48,048 nt of DNA from Rectinema sp003452735 (GTDB taxonomy: Bacteria; Spirochaetota; Spirochaetia; Treponematales; Rectinemataceae): NCBI GenBank assembly GCA_035415815.1, contig DAOOGR010000007.1, positions 1 through 48,048 of the forward strand. The letters are read 5' to 3'. The first letter of the stretch is position 1. Each line of letters begins with the position of its first letter. Under the pieces are notes generated by a model. That model was given only the letters and a program-made list of their open reading frames with translations. It searched no databases and was not told the origin of the DNA. Below, one piece after another: positions 24,751 to 32,794 of this stretch. A program made the translations under genes and the position numbers.

Positions 24751-26018
24751 CTCTTTCGCTCCGCCAGAACAACTGTAGTGCTCATCTTTTTCGAGCCGCG
24801 ATAGAATTCGACAGTAACGCGTTGCCCAGGACTTGTATCTTCTAGCGCTGCATATAGTTCTGCAATTTTGGTGACAGGTTTCCCATCGATACTCACTATA
24901 ATATCTCCGCCGATATAGAACACTGTCGATCTATAGCGCACTGCAGTAGTACCACCTTTGAGGCCTGCTTTTTCTGCATTGCCACCCGAAGTTACTGTCG
25001 ATATGAGAAGCCCAGTTTCTACAGGTGCGGCTTTTCCGGTCTGGCGTAGATAGTTGACAAGATCTGGGAAAAGTTGAATTACCTGCATCTCGATCCAACC
25101 TCTCCTAACTTGTCCATTCTTTATGAGCTGAGGAACAATCCGAACCGCAGTGTCTACTGGAATTGCGAATCCTATTCCCACCGAACCGCCAGATGGTGAA
25201 TAGATCATGGTATTTATGCCAATCATCTCTCCTCTCATGTTGAATAGAGGACCTCCGGAGTTCCCAGGATTGATAGATGCATCAGTCTGGATCATATTTT
25301 GAAGAATAATAGTTTCGCTTTCCTGAATTGGACGCCCTAAGCCAGAGATAATTCCCGCCGTCAATGTCCTCTCAAGACCGAATGGATTGCCTATTGCTAA
25401 GACCTTCTGACCTACTTTTAGATCCTTCGATGTTCCGAAAGGAATAGGTCTAAGCTTTTTCCCCGGTTCTGGAGAAAACTTTATCACAGCCAAGTCACTC
25501 TCGGGATCTGTACCAATTAGCTTTGCCTCATAGCGGCTGCCATCTGCAAGGCTCACATAGAGCTTATACGCTCCTTCGACTACATGATTGTTGGTAAGAA
25601 TATATCCCTGCTCATCTATGATGCTTCCAGAGCCCGAGCCTCCACTTTGAGGTACAGGTTCTAGAAACCAATTGATACCTAATACTTCAGTGTTGATGTT
25701 GACCACAGATTCGTTGTATTTTTCATAGATAGAAATATTTTCAATCTCATCCGCACTGTATCCGCTCATACTTTGGGCTGAATTCGCAATTTGCAAAGGA
25801 AGACCTACAGTTTGATCATCCTGGCTACCTAAGCTAGTTATTTCGGGAAAATACACATCTTCCTCGGTATCTTTGGCAGGTTGAGAAGCCATAATCATCG
25901 TAGATTGGCTCTGAGCATGCTTATCAATAACAAAAACAATACCTACAATCGATAAGGCTGTCAAAGCCACAGAGACAGCAATGACCATGCATATCTGCGC
26001 CTTTGAATATAACTTCAT
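24747..26018 (-). CDS. htrA: HtrA/DegP-type serine protease with one PDZ domain
   Basis: An envelope quality-control protease of 423 residues. An N-terminal membrane anchor (about residues 9-31) is followed by a low-complexity linker and the trypsin-like domain. The catalytic triad is His145 (TNNHVVEGA), Asp175 (ESDLAVIKF) and Ser254 (NPGNSGGPLF). A single C-terminal PDZ domain (about 320-415) ends the protein, so it resembles DegS or the anchored spirochaetal HtrA forms more than two-PDZ DegP. AAGGAGG precedes the ATG. It is 77 nt downstream of the adenosyltransferase gene and coupled to uvrB by a 4-nt overlap. Confidence 0.94.
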   Translation of the reverse strand: MKLYSKAQICMVIAVSVALTALSIVGIVFVIDKHAQSQSTMIMASQPAKDTEEDVYFPEITSLGSQDDQTVGLPLQIANSAQSMSGYSADEIENISIYEKYNESVVNINTEVLGINWFLEPVPQSGGSGSGSIIDEQGYILTNNHVVEGAYKLYVSLADGSRYEAKLIGTDPESDLAVIKFSPEPGKKLRPIPFGTSKDLKVGQKVLAIGNPFGLERTLTAGIISGLGRPIQESETIILQNMIQTDASINPGNSGGPLFNMRGEMIGINTMIYSPSGGSVGIGFAIPVDTAVRIVPQLIKNGQVRRGWIEMQVIQLFPDLVNYLRQTGKAAPVETGLLISTVTSGGNAEKAGLKGGTTAVRYRSTVFYIGGDIIVSIDGKPVTKIAELYAALEDTSPGQRVTVEFYRGSKKMSTTVVLAERKR

Positions 26019-26095
26019 TTCGAGTACCTCCTTAATTCTCGCTCCTTTTCCCGATTTCTGCTGTCAACAAGCAAAGCTCTTTTATCTAGGATATC

Positions 26096-26617
26096 TTAGA
26101 CAAAGGTTAGCTTTCCTTGTGCTGCTTCTTCTTCGCGAGCGAGCATGTATATATAATCAGACAATCTATTGAGAGTGCGCATCAACACAGGCGAAACATC
26201 CTCTATTCTTGAAAGAGCGACTACACGACGCTCTGCTCTGCGAGCAATGGTTCTCGCCAAATCTAACGCTGCTGAACCTCCTGTCATTCCTGGCACAACG
26301 AAACTCCTTATAGGAATTCGCATTTCAAGTTCTTTGGTTTTATCTTCAATTGTCTTTTCATCATCTTCGTTGATAGGATTATCGAAAGGCATGCTCAGAG
26401 ATGCCAATTCCCCACCTACTCTAAATAGAAGGCGCTGGATATACTCGATTGCGCAAAGCACATTGTCTTGAATACAGAGATGACGAGCTATTCCAAGAGC
26501 AGAAGAGAGTTCATCGATAGTGCCATAAGCCTCAACCCTTGGAGAATCCTTGCCTATTTTTTCACCAGACCAGAGGCCAGTTATGCCCTCATCGCCTGTT
26601 TTAGTAATAATGCTCAT
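26096..26617 (-). CDS. pduO: Cob(I)alamin adenosyltransferase, PduO type
   Basis: Makes adenosylcobalamin from ATP and cob(I)alamin. It has 173 residues. The ATP-binding N-terminus TKTGDEGITGLWSGEKIGK and the subunit motif RVEAYGTIDELSSALG are typical, as is RTIARRAERRVVAL in the C-terminal half. The start lacks a Shine-Dalgarno sequence and follows a -10 hexamer by 8 nt. AdoCbl is the cofactor of the NrdJ reductase encoded at 37457-40963, a plausible main customer. No cobalamin riboswitch was seen upstream. Confidence 0.94.
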   Translation of the reverse strand: MSIITKTGDEGITGLWSGEKIGKDSPRVEAYGTIDELSSALGIARHLCIQDNVLCAIEYIQRLLFRVGGELASLSMPFDNPINEDDEKTIEDKTKELEMRIPIRSFVVPGMTGGSAALDLARTIARRAERRVVALSRIEDVSPVLMRTLNRLSDYIYMLAREEEAAQGKLTFV

Positions 26618-26625
26618 ATAGTAAA

Positions 26626-26654
26626 ATTATACAGACTACGAACAACAATCAAGC
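26626..26654 (-). promoter_or_regulatory. Promoter of the adenosyltransferase gene, close to the start codon
   Basis: Minus-strand TATAAT (26631-26626) is a perfect -10. Upstream are either TTGATT (26652-26647, 15-nt spacer) or GCTTGA (26654-26649, 17-nt spacer). The expected start is near 26619 and the ATG begins at 26617, so the leader would be about 2 nt. Confidence 0.5.
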
Positions 26655-26722
26655 TACAAAAAGGCTTTTCTAGACAGAATTAATGCCTTAATAGCGATGT
26701 AGCGCGGCTCAAGGAAAGAGTT

Positions 26723-27649
26723 ATGACTACGGAGAATAAAGTAATCCTTTATTTTGGAGCACAAGGAACATGCCCTTACCTTTTCAATAATCATCAAACT
26801 CTAATGAACTTACTAGTTTTTCAAGATGAAGTTGACCCTCGATTATATAGTGCCTTGATATCGACTGGATGGAGAAGACATGGCAAAAATATCTATCGTA
26901 TGGAGTGTCCTAGCTGTGAACTCTGTATCCCATTAAGGCTTGAGCCTATGTCAATACAACTCACGTTTTCTCTGAATAGAATCCTACGAAAGAACAAGGA
27001 TATAGTCATTATCCCTACTCCGCCAATCTTCCGTGCAGAGCACTTCATGCTATGGCAACGCTATTCTCTATGGAAACACTCCATACCTCTCAAAGACCTC
27101 GCAGAAGACTCTTATAACAATCTCTTAGAACCATGGAGTCTAATATTTGAATATCGAGATAATAATGAAGACAGAAAACTTCTAGCAGTAAGCCATGTAG
27201 ATCCTTTAGATGACGGGCTGTCTTCTGTTTATTTCTCTTTTGATCCCGACGAAAAAGGACGGAGTCTAGGATTTTACTCGATCCTTGCTGAATCCTACCT
27301 AAGCAGTTTTGTAAAAAACGCAAAATATCTTTTGCCAAATAAGGAAATAAAGGGAGAATCAGTTTCTTATTTTTATGAGAATAGAATATCGTGTAAACTG
27401 GAACCTGGTTATACAAAAAATCAAATCGCAGCAATCGGTTATGAAAATGAGCATTACTATTATCTTGGCTTTTGGGTGCCAGGAGCACCCAAAATGGATT
27501 ACAAAGCGCGAATATCACCCTTCGAGATATCTATTGCCGATGAAAATATAGATAATCCAAATCCTTGGAAGAGATTTTTTTCTAGGAAGGAAGCTATAAC
27601 TTATCTTTCAAGGCGGGAATGGCCAGGACTCTCGTTGACTATTCCATAG
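26723..27649 (+). CDS. bpt: Leucyl/arginyl-tRNA--protein transferase (Bpt/Ate family)
   Basis: An N-degron enzyme that transfers an amino acid from charged tRNA to the N-terminus of proteins, probably Leu onto Asp or Glu. The family shows GTCPYLF near the N-terminus, GWRRHGKNIYRMECPSC with CELCIPLRL (the cysteine-rich N-terminal half), and SVYFSFDPDEKGRSLG plus YYYLGFWVPGAPKMDYKA in the GNAT-like C-terminal half. At 308 residues it is longer than typical bacterial Bpt (about 240) because of insertions and a C-terminal extension. AAGGAAAG precedes the ATG. ClpS/ClpA, which would read the product, are not in the window. Leu versus Arg specificity is inferred. Confidence 0.82.
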   Translation: MTTENKVILYFGAQGTCPYLFNNHQTLMNLLVFQDEVDPRLYSALISTGWRRHGKNIYRMECPSCELCIPLRLEPMSIQLTFSLNRILRKNKDIVIIPTPPIFRAEHFMLWQRYSLWKHSIPLKDLAEDSYNNLLEPWSLIFEYRDNNEDRKLLAVSHVDPLDDGLSSVYFSFDPDEKGRSLGFYSILAESYLSSFVKNAKYLLPNKEIKGESVSYFYENRISCKLEPGYTKNQIAAIGYENEHYYYLGFWVPGAPKMDYKARISPFEISIADENIDNPNPWKRFFSRKEAITYLSRREWPGLSLTIP

Positions 27650-27704
27650 CCTCATGATAGTTTAATGCAGCATTTTTATAGGATTATGGATGAAAGGACA
27701 ACTA

Positions 27705-29294
27705 ATGGCATCCGAAGAAAACGAAAAACAAGCAAAAACAGGCAATAAGAAATCCAGCGAAAAAAAAAGCAATAATAAGCAAGCCAAGACCACCCTCAAG
27801 AAAACCATAAAGAATCCATTTGTTTATATTGGTACAATAATCATCCTTGTGCTTACTATTATTGCTTTCGTGCTTATTCCAAGCATTAGCTCTGGCACGA
27901 GCGCCAGCGGTAAGATTCCTTCTTTTGGATCGTGGAATGGCAATCCAATACAGTATACCTCAGGATCTTATTTTGCCGAGCAGGTATCGCAAATAAATGA
28001 CTACCTTCGACAGCAAGGCCTTGACGAGACGCAATCACAGCTCTACGCCTATCAAGTATGGCGTCTTGCATATCAAAATACAGTGATACGTACGGCGATC
28101 CTCGATTCGGCAAAGCGATCTGGTATGAAAATCAGCGAAGAAACAATAGATGAAGAAGTATCGAAAAATTCCCAATTCCAGGTAGATGGAAAATTTTCCC
28201 TGGAAAAATACAATAGCACCTCTGCTGCGACCCGTCTTTCTATCAGAAATAGAATCCGTGAAGATATGCTAATTCAAAACTACTACAATGATCTTATGTC
28301 AGCCTCTCCTTCCACAGCTGAAATTGAATTTGTAGCATCTATGGCAAAGCCACAACGCGCAATTCAGTATGTAAACATCTCCTATGCGGACTTCCCTGCA
28401 GAGGAAACGCTCGAATGGGCTAAATCTCACGAATCTCTATTCAGGACGATTGGCCTATCAAAGATCACTATTAGCACATCAGAAAAAGATGCAAAAAAAG
28501 TCTTAGCCCAAATCAAAGCAAATAGCCTTTCTTTTGAAGATGCTGCAAAAAGTCATTCAAAGGATATATATGCCGACAAGGGTGGCGATATGGGCACTAG
28601 GACTTTTTATGATCTTAAAAGCGAATTCCTGGATGAGAAAGATGCAGAGAATCTCATGAGTCTCAAGAAAGGTGAGATTTCACCAGTCTACAAGCAAACT
28701 GGTAACACCTGGGCTTTTTACCAAATAAACAGCGAATCGAGTCCTCCCGATTTTTCAAAGCAATCCGTCCTAGATGAAGTAAAAAGCTATATTTTCGACA
28801 AAGAAAAGAGTGTGCTGGAGTCTTGGGCTCTGGCAAAGGCAAATGAATTCAAAGCCGAAACCATGAATACATCTTTCGAATCTGCAGCGAAAATTACAGG
28901 TCTTCAAGTAAAGTCAGCAGGTCCCTTTATACTTAATTACGGCAATCCAGGTTTCTATTTCTATGGTCAGCAGATCAGCCTTTTTCAGGAACCCTATCGC
29001 TCGCTGGATACCGATCTTGTTGGCGCAGTAGAGAACGAGACTTTCCTTACAACACTTTTCTCAACACCTAAAGATGCAGTATCTGAACCGGTACTTCTGG
29101 ATGCTTCGGTAGTAGTTATGAAGGTTACGGAAGACAGTGAAGCAAGTGATCAGGAAGCCTCTTACACGAAATTCTCTTACCCTTATTTTTTCCAAACCGC
29201 CATGGAAAACCATATTCGTAATTCAATTTTATCATCAGAGAAGTTCAAAGATAATTTCAACACGACTTTTGCGAAGCTCTTTATGGCTAATTAG
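27705..29294 (+). CDS. SurA/PpiD-like membrane-anchored peptidyl-prolyl isomerase
   Basis: An envelope folding factor of 529 residues. A lysine-rich cytoplasmic N-terminus (about 40 residues) precedes one membrane helix (FVYIGTIIILVLTIIAFVLI). A SurA-type N-terminal chaperone domain and a parvulin domain follow (about 255-360; ANSLSFEDAAKSHSKD, then KGGDMGTRTF and SLKKGEISPVY). I choose the ATG at 27705 because AAAGGA lies 6 nt before it; the ATG at 27690 would add five residues. The single N-terminal anchor points to PpiD-like architecture rather than soluble SurA. It is followed by a bidirectional terminator. Confidence 0.88.
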   Translation: MASEENEKQAKTGNKKSSEKKSNNKQAKTTLKKTIKNPFVYIGTIIILVLTIIAFVLIPSISSGTSASGKIPSFGSWNGNPIQYTSGSYFAEQVSQINDYLRQQGLDETQSQLYAYQVWRLAYQNTVIRTAILDSAKRSGMKISEETIDEEVSKNSQFQVDGKFSLEKYNSTSAATRLSIRNRIREDMLIQNYYNDLMSASPSTAEIEFVASMAKPQRAIQYVNISYADFPAEETLEWAKSHESLFRTIGLSKITISTSEKDAKKVLAQIKANSLSFEDAAKSHSKDIYADKGGDMGTRTFYDLKSEFLDEKDAENLMSLKKGEISPVYKQTGNTWAFYQINSESSPPDFSKQSVLDEVKSYIFDKEKSVLESWALAKANEFKAETMNTSFESAAKITGLQVKSAGPFILNYGNPGFYFYGQQISLFQEPYRSLDTDLVGAVENETFLTTLFSTPKDAVSEPVLLDASVVVMKVTEDSEASDQEASYTKFSYPYFFQTAMENHIRNSILSSEKFKDNFNTTFAKLFMAN

Positions 29295-29320
29295 TTGATA
29301 GTCCTATACAATAGTTAGAA

Positions 29321-29365
29321 ATAGATAAAAGGCTTGTCCATATTCACGGACAGCCTTTTATCTAT
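29321..29365. terminator. Bidirectional terminator shared by the foldase gene and lepA
   Basis: An 18-nt arm ATAGATAAAAGGCT-T-GTCC (29321-29339, one bulged T) pairs with 29348-29365, with an 8-nt loop. The AT-rich outer part gives a T-rich tail on both strands. It includes the lepA stop codon (29358-29360), so lepA coding sequence forms part of the hairpin. Confidence 0.75.
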
Positions 29366-31172
29366 CCTCTTCTTCACTAGCGCGCAGTACAGACAAAAAT
29401 ACTTCTTTTCCTAGCTCGACATTTCCAATAGTCTTTAATTTTTTCTTGCCTTCTTTTTGCTTCTCTAGTAGTTTTCTTTTACGGGTTATATCCCCCCCAT
29501 AGCATTTAGCAAGCACATCTTTTCGAACAGGATTGACAGTCTCTCTAGCAATAATTTGACTTCCTATGGACCCCTGAATGGGAATCTTGAATTGCTGGCG
29601 TGGAATATTGCGACGCAAGCGCTCGCAGACAATCCTAGCTCGATCATAAGCATTTGGCCTATATACAAGCATCGAGAGCGCATCGACAGGCTCTCCATTT
29701 ATGAGGAAGTCCAGTTTTACAACATCTGTAAGCCTATAACCCGTCACTTCGTAATCGAAACTGGCATATCCGCGGGAGGTAGACTTGAGTTTGTCGTAGA
29801 AATCAAAAAGAACCTCTGCAAGAGGCATTTCAAATACAAGTTCTACACGCTTTTCATCCAAATGCAGAAAAGACTCTTGACTCCCACGCTTGCCTACGCA
29901 GAGAGAAATTATATTGCCAACATAATCTACTGGGGTGATTATTTCTGCCTTTATGTAGGGCTCCTCTACACTCTCGATGCGCGAGGGGTCGGGATAATCG
30001 CTGGGATTGTCAATATACAGTGTTGAGCCATCTTTAAAAATCACCCTATATCGAACTGAAGGCGCAGTCATAATGATAGATTGACCATATTCACGCTCGA
30101 GTCTCTCCTGAACGACTTCAAGATGCAAAAGTCCCAAAAATCCACATCGAAATCCAAATCCTAGAGCAAGCGAATGGTCTTTTTCAAATATAAGTGATGC
30201 ATCGTTTAATACAAGCTTTTCAAGACTATCTCTCAATTCCTCGTAATCTGAAGAATCCATTGGATAAATTGAGCTGAAGACGACAGGCTTTACCTCTCTA
30301 AAACCAGGCAAGGCTGTTTTACAGGGATTTTCATAATCTGTTAAAGTATCACCGACACGAACTTCTTTTACAGTTTTTATGCCTGCAATACAGTAGCCAA
30401 CCTCCCCTGCCGAGAGCTCTTCTGCTGGAGAAAGCGCCATCCTAAAATGCCCTACCTCTTCTACTTCATGAATTGCCCCTGTAGACATAAGCCTAATATG
30501 CATGCCTTTCCTTATAGAGCCTTCTTTTAGTCTAAGATGTACTATAGCCCCTCGATAAGGATCGTAATGCGAATCAAATATGAGAGCCTGAAGAGGATTC
30601 TCTGCTACACCATTAGGTGGCGGGATTCTCTCTACAATAGCTTCACAGAGCTCATCTATTCCAATTCCCAATTTAGCAGATACCGCAAGAGCACTTTCTC
30701 CTTCCAAGCCTAGATCCTTATTTATCTGACCTCTTACGCCTTCGATATCGGCACTGGCCATATCGATCTTGTTGATGACTGGAATTATCTCCAGATCGTG
30801 TTCTAGCGCCATGTACATATTCGACAGCGTCTGCGCCTCGACACCCTGTGTTGCATCGATGACTAAGACGGCTCCCTCACATGCAGCGATCGCTCTAGAA
30901 ACTTCATAGGAGAAATCGACATGTCCTGGAGTGTCTACAAGATTGAGCATATAGGTTTTTCCATCTTTGGCTATATAAGGAAGACTAATAGCCTGACTTT
31001 TTATCGTTATGCCTCGCTCGCGCTCGATATCCATGTTATCAAGCATCTGATCTTGAAGTTTCCTTGAATCGATGAGATGAGCCTTTTCAATAAACCTATC
31101 GGCAAGAGTGCTTTTCCCATGGTCAATGTGCGCAATGATACAAAAATTGCGAATGCAGGCAGGCTCAATCAT
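29358..31172 (-). CDS. lepA: Elongation factor 4 (LepA)
   Basis: A ribosome-associated GTPase that acts in translation under stress or in initiation and subunit assembly. It has 604 residues, the usual size. G1 is AHIDHGKST, G3 is DTPGHVDF, G4 is NKIDM. The LepA-specific C-terminus ends TIGNVELGKEVFLSVL. I start at the ATG at 31172; a TTG two codons upstream is in frame without support. No Shine-Dalgarno sequence is visible. A -10 hexamer lies 8 nt before the ATG, so the mRNA may be leaderless. It diverges from the glutaredoxin gene. Confidence 0.97.
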   Translation of the reverse strand: MIEPACIRNFCIIAHIDHGKSTLADRFIEKAHLIDSRKLQDQMLDNMDIERERGITIKSQAISLPYIAKDGKTYMLNLVDTPGHVDFSYEVSRAIAACEGAVLVIDATQGVEAQTLSNMYMALEHDLEIIPVINKIDMASADIEGVRGQINKDLGLEGESALAVSAKLGIGIDELCEAIVERIPPPNGVAENPLQALIFDSHYDPYRGAIVHLRLKEGSIRKGMHIRLMSTGAIHEVEEVGHFRMALSPAEELSAGEVGYCIAGIKTVKEVRVGDTLTDYENPCKTALPGFREVKPVVFSSIYPMDSSDYEELRDSLEKLVLNDASLIFEKDHSLALGFGFRCGFLGLLHLEVVQERLEREYGQSIIMTAPSVRYRVIFKDGSTLYIDNPSDYPDPSRIESVEEPYIKAEIITPVDYVGNIISLCVGKRGSQESFLHLDEKRVELVFEMPLAEVLFDFYDKLKSTSRGYASFDYEVTGYRLTDVVKLDFLINGEPVDALSMLVYRPNAYDRARIVCERLRRNIPRQQFKIPIQGSIGSQIIARETVNPVRKDVLAKCYGGDITRKRKLLEKQKEGKKKLKTIGNVELGKEVFLSVLRASEEEDR

Positions 31173-31180
31173 AGGCAAAC

Positions 31181-31207
31181 TTTATACGAAACAAGGGCTT
31201 TTATCAA
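31181..31207 (-). promoter_or_regulatory. Promoter of lepA, close to the start codon
   Basis: Minus-strand TTGATA (31207-31202), 15-nt spacer, TATAAA (31186-31181). The expected start is near 31174 against an ATG at 31172. No ribosome site lies between. Confidence 0.5.
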
Positions 31208-31289
31208 CAGATTCTAATTTCTCTCCAAGGATGCCCTATATCTAAAAACATCATTTCGGATATATAATATGAAAAATTGGAGAGGCCTA

Positions 31290-31592
31290 ATGAATCTTGA
31301 AAATCTTTCTATAATAGAAAAAGGAGGCCTGCGAAAAGACCATGAAATAATGGTGTACGCGCTTTCTACCTGCATCTTTTGCAAGAAAGCACTGGCTTTT
31401 CTCGATGCAAATAATTTTGCCTATAAATATCTTTTTATCGATCGTATTCCATTCGAATCAAAAAACGCGATAAAGAAGGAGCTTGGCGAAAGATTCAAAG
31501 AAAATATCATCTTTCCCTTTATGGTAATAGATGCCAGAAAACACCTTATTGGTTTCATTGAGTCAGAATGGAAAATGGCATTGGGAGCCTAA
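31290..31592 (+). CDS. Glutaredoxin-like protein
   Basis: A small thiol-disulfide protein of 100 residues with a thioredoxin fold. The redox motif is CIFC in YALSTCIFCKKALAFL, followed by FPFMVID as the cis-proline region. It lacks the usual GG of classical glutaredoxins (here ARKHLIGF), so it is a divergent member. I start at 31290 with GGAGAGG 4 nt upstream. A TATAAT at 31263-31268 directly abuts an earlier ATG at 31269, so transcription probably begins after that ATG. It is the first gene of a run with a cysteine desulfurase and ThiI, which suggests a reductant role in sulfur transfer. Confidence 0.8.
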   Translation: MNLENLSIIEKGGLRKDHEIMVYALSTCIFCKKALAFLDANNFAYKYLFIDRIPFESKNAIKKELGERFKENIIFPFMVIDARKHLIGFIESEWKMALGA

Positions 31593-31599
31593 GCTATCG

Positions 31600-32781
31600 A
31601 TGAAAGATATTTATCTTGATTGGGCTGCAACAACACCGCTTGATTCTGATATAATGCGCAGCGCGCTGGAATTCAGTCTTAGAGCATATGGAAACCCATC
31701 GAGCAAACATTGGCTTGGTAAAGAGGCTCGGCAGGCTCTCGAAGAATCGCGTGCAAGAGTCATGCACTCCATAGGTATTACAAAAGGGAATTTTGTTTTC
31801 ACCAGCAGTGGCACTGAGGCGGATCATATACCAATCTTTGCAATCCTCGAGAGGCTTAGACGTGCTAGTTCTGCAGGAAAACCCATACATGCCATAATAT
31901 CTTCGATCGAACACTCTGCAATTGAAGAACAAATACGCGTTTTGGAAAGACTAGGGCTTCAAGTGTCGAGGATCGATCCTGATTCAAAAGGACATCTCGA
32001 AGCTGAGCACGTCGCTTCTAAGATACGCAATGAGACTGTCATTATCTGCATTATGAACGTCAACAATGAGACAGGTGCCATTCAAGACATCAAAGCCATA
32101 TCGGAGAGCATCAGAGAAGTTGTTCAGCTAAAGAGAATGAAAAAGCCATGGCTTCATGTTGATGCAGTTCAAGCGCTTGGAAAGTTATCGATTAGAGATC
32201 TCGAAAACTATGCGGATAGCTTTGCTGTATCCGCACATAAAATCCGAGGACCAAAGGGAACAGGTGGGCTTTGGTTTGCTCGACCTCCGGAAATTTTTAT
32301 CCGTGGCGGAGGACAAGAGTCGGGCTTGAAACCAGGTACAGAAAATCTCTTTGGTGCATTTGCTTTTTCTCTTGCTGCTGAAAAAGCAGCACTATCGATG
32401 CCAGCAAATCAAGAGAAAGCTTTAATACTTGAGGAACGCATCATAGATGGCATATCGAGCATTCCCAATGCTCTCATAATTCCTGAACGAATACCAAAAG
32501 ATAATGGCTTTGTGCCCTCGATAATATCAATGGCTTTCCCTGGTTTAGGCGGAGAAACTATGGTGCGAGCATTGTCGGACTGTCACATCGCGGTTTCTAC
32601 GGGCTCAGCCTGCATGTCGAACATTCACCATGCAGAACGACGAGTCTTGAAGGCTATGCAAGTACCTGAGGATATAGCTTTTTCATCAATTCGTGTCTCT
32701 ACTGGTCCATTGACAACCCTACAAGACATTGATTCCTTTCTAGAACAGGTCGAGGTCTTGTATCGAAAGCTTAAAACCTGA
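31600..32781 (+). CDS. iscS: Cysteine desulfurase (NifS/IscS class)
   Basis: A PLP enzyme that takes sulfur from cysteine as a persulfide. It has 393 residues. The PLP lysine is in AVSAHKIRGPKGTGGL, the catalytic cysteine in STGSACMS, and YLDWAATTPLD is the typical N-terminus. The start at 31600 gives that N-terminus; the frame opens earlier inside the glutaredoxin gene but without family sequence. The gap to the glutaredoxin gene is 7 nt, and thiI follows after 13 nt. No iscU, sufB or other cluster-assembly gene is near, so sulfur donation to ThiI is the most likely role. iscS versus nifS naming is not decided. Confidence 0.92.
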   Translation: MKDIYLDWAATTPLDSDIMRSALEFSLRAYGNPSSKHWLGKEARQALEESRARVMHSIGITKGNFVFTSSGTEADHIPIFAILERLRRASSAGKPIHAIISSIEHSAIEEQIRVLERLGLQVSRIDPDSKGHLEAEHVASKIRNETVIICIMNVNNETGAIQDIKAISESIREVVQLKRMKKPWLHVDAVQALGKLSIRDLENYADSFAVSAHKIRGPKGTGGLWFARPPEIFIRGGGQESGLKPGTENLFGAFAFSLAAEKAALSMPANQEKALILEERIIDGISSIPNALIIPERIPKDNGFVPSIISMAFPGLGGETMVRALSDCHIAVSTGSACMSNIHHAERRVLKAMQVPEDIAFSSIRVSTGPLTTLQDIDSFLEQVEVLYRKLKT

Positions 32782-32794
32782 TAATACAAAAGCT

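Noticed and set aside
26618..26722. Cobalamin riboswitch near the adenosyltransferase gene
   Set aside because: No B12-box-like sequence is present and the leader would be only about 2 nt.
31320..31350. Strong AAGGAGG inside the glutaredoxin gene as a start signal
   Set aside because: The next in-frame ATG (31350) is 23 nt away and starting there would cut into the fold before the CIFC motif.
31531..31599. Longer N-terminus of the cysteine desulfurase overlapping the glutaredoxin gene
   Set aside because: The family N-terminus (YLDWAATTP) begins right after the ATG at 31600.
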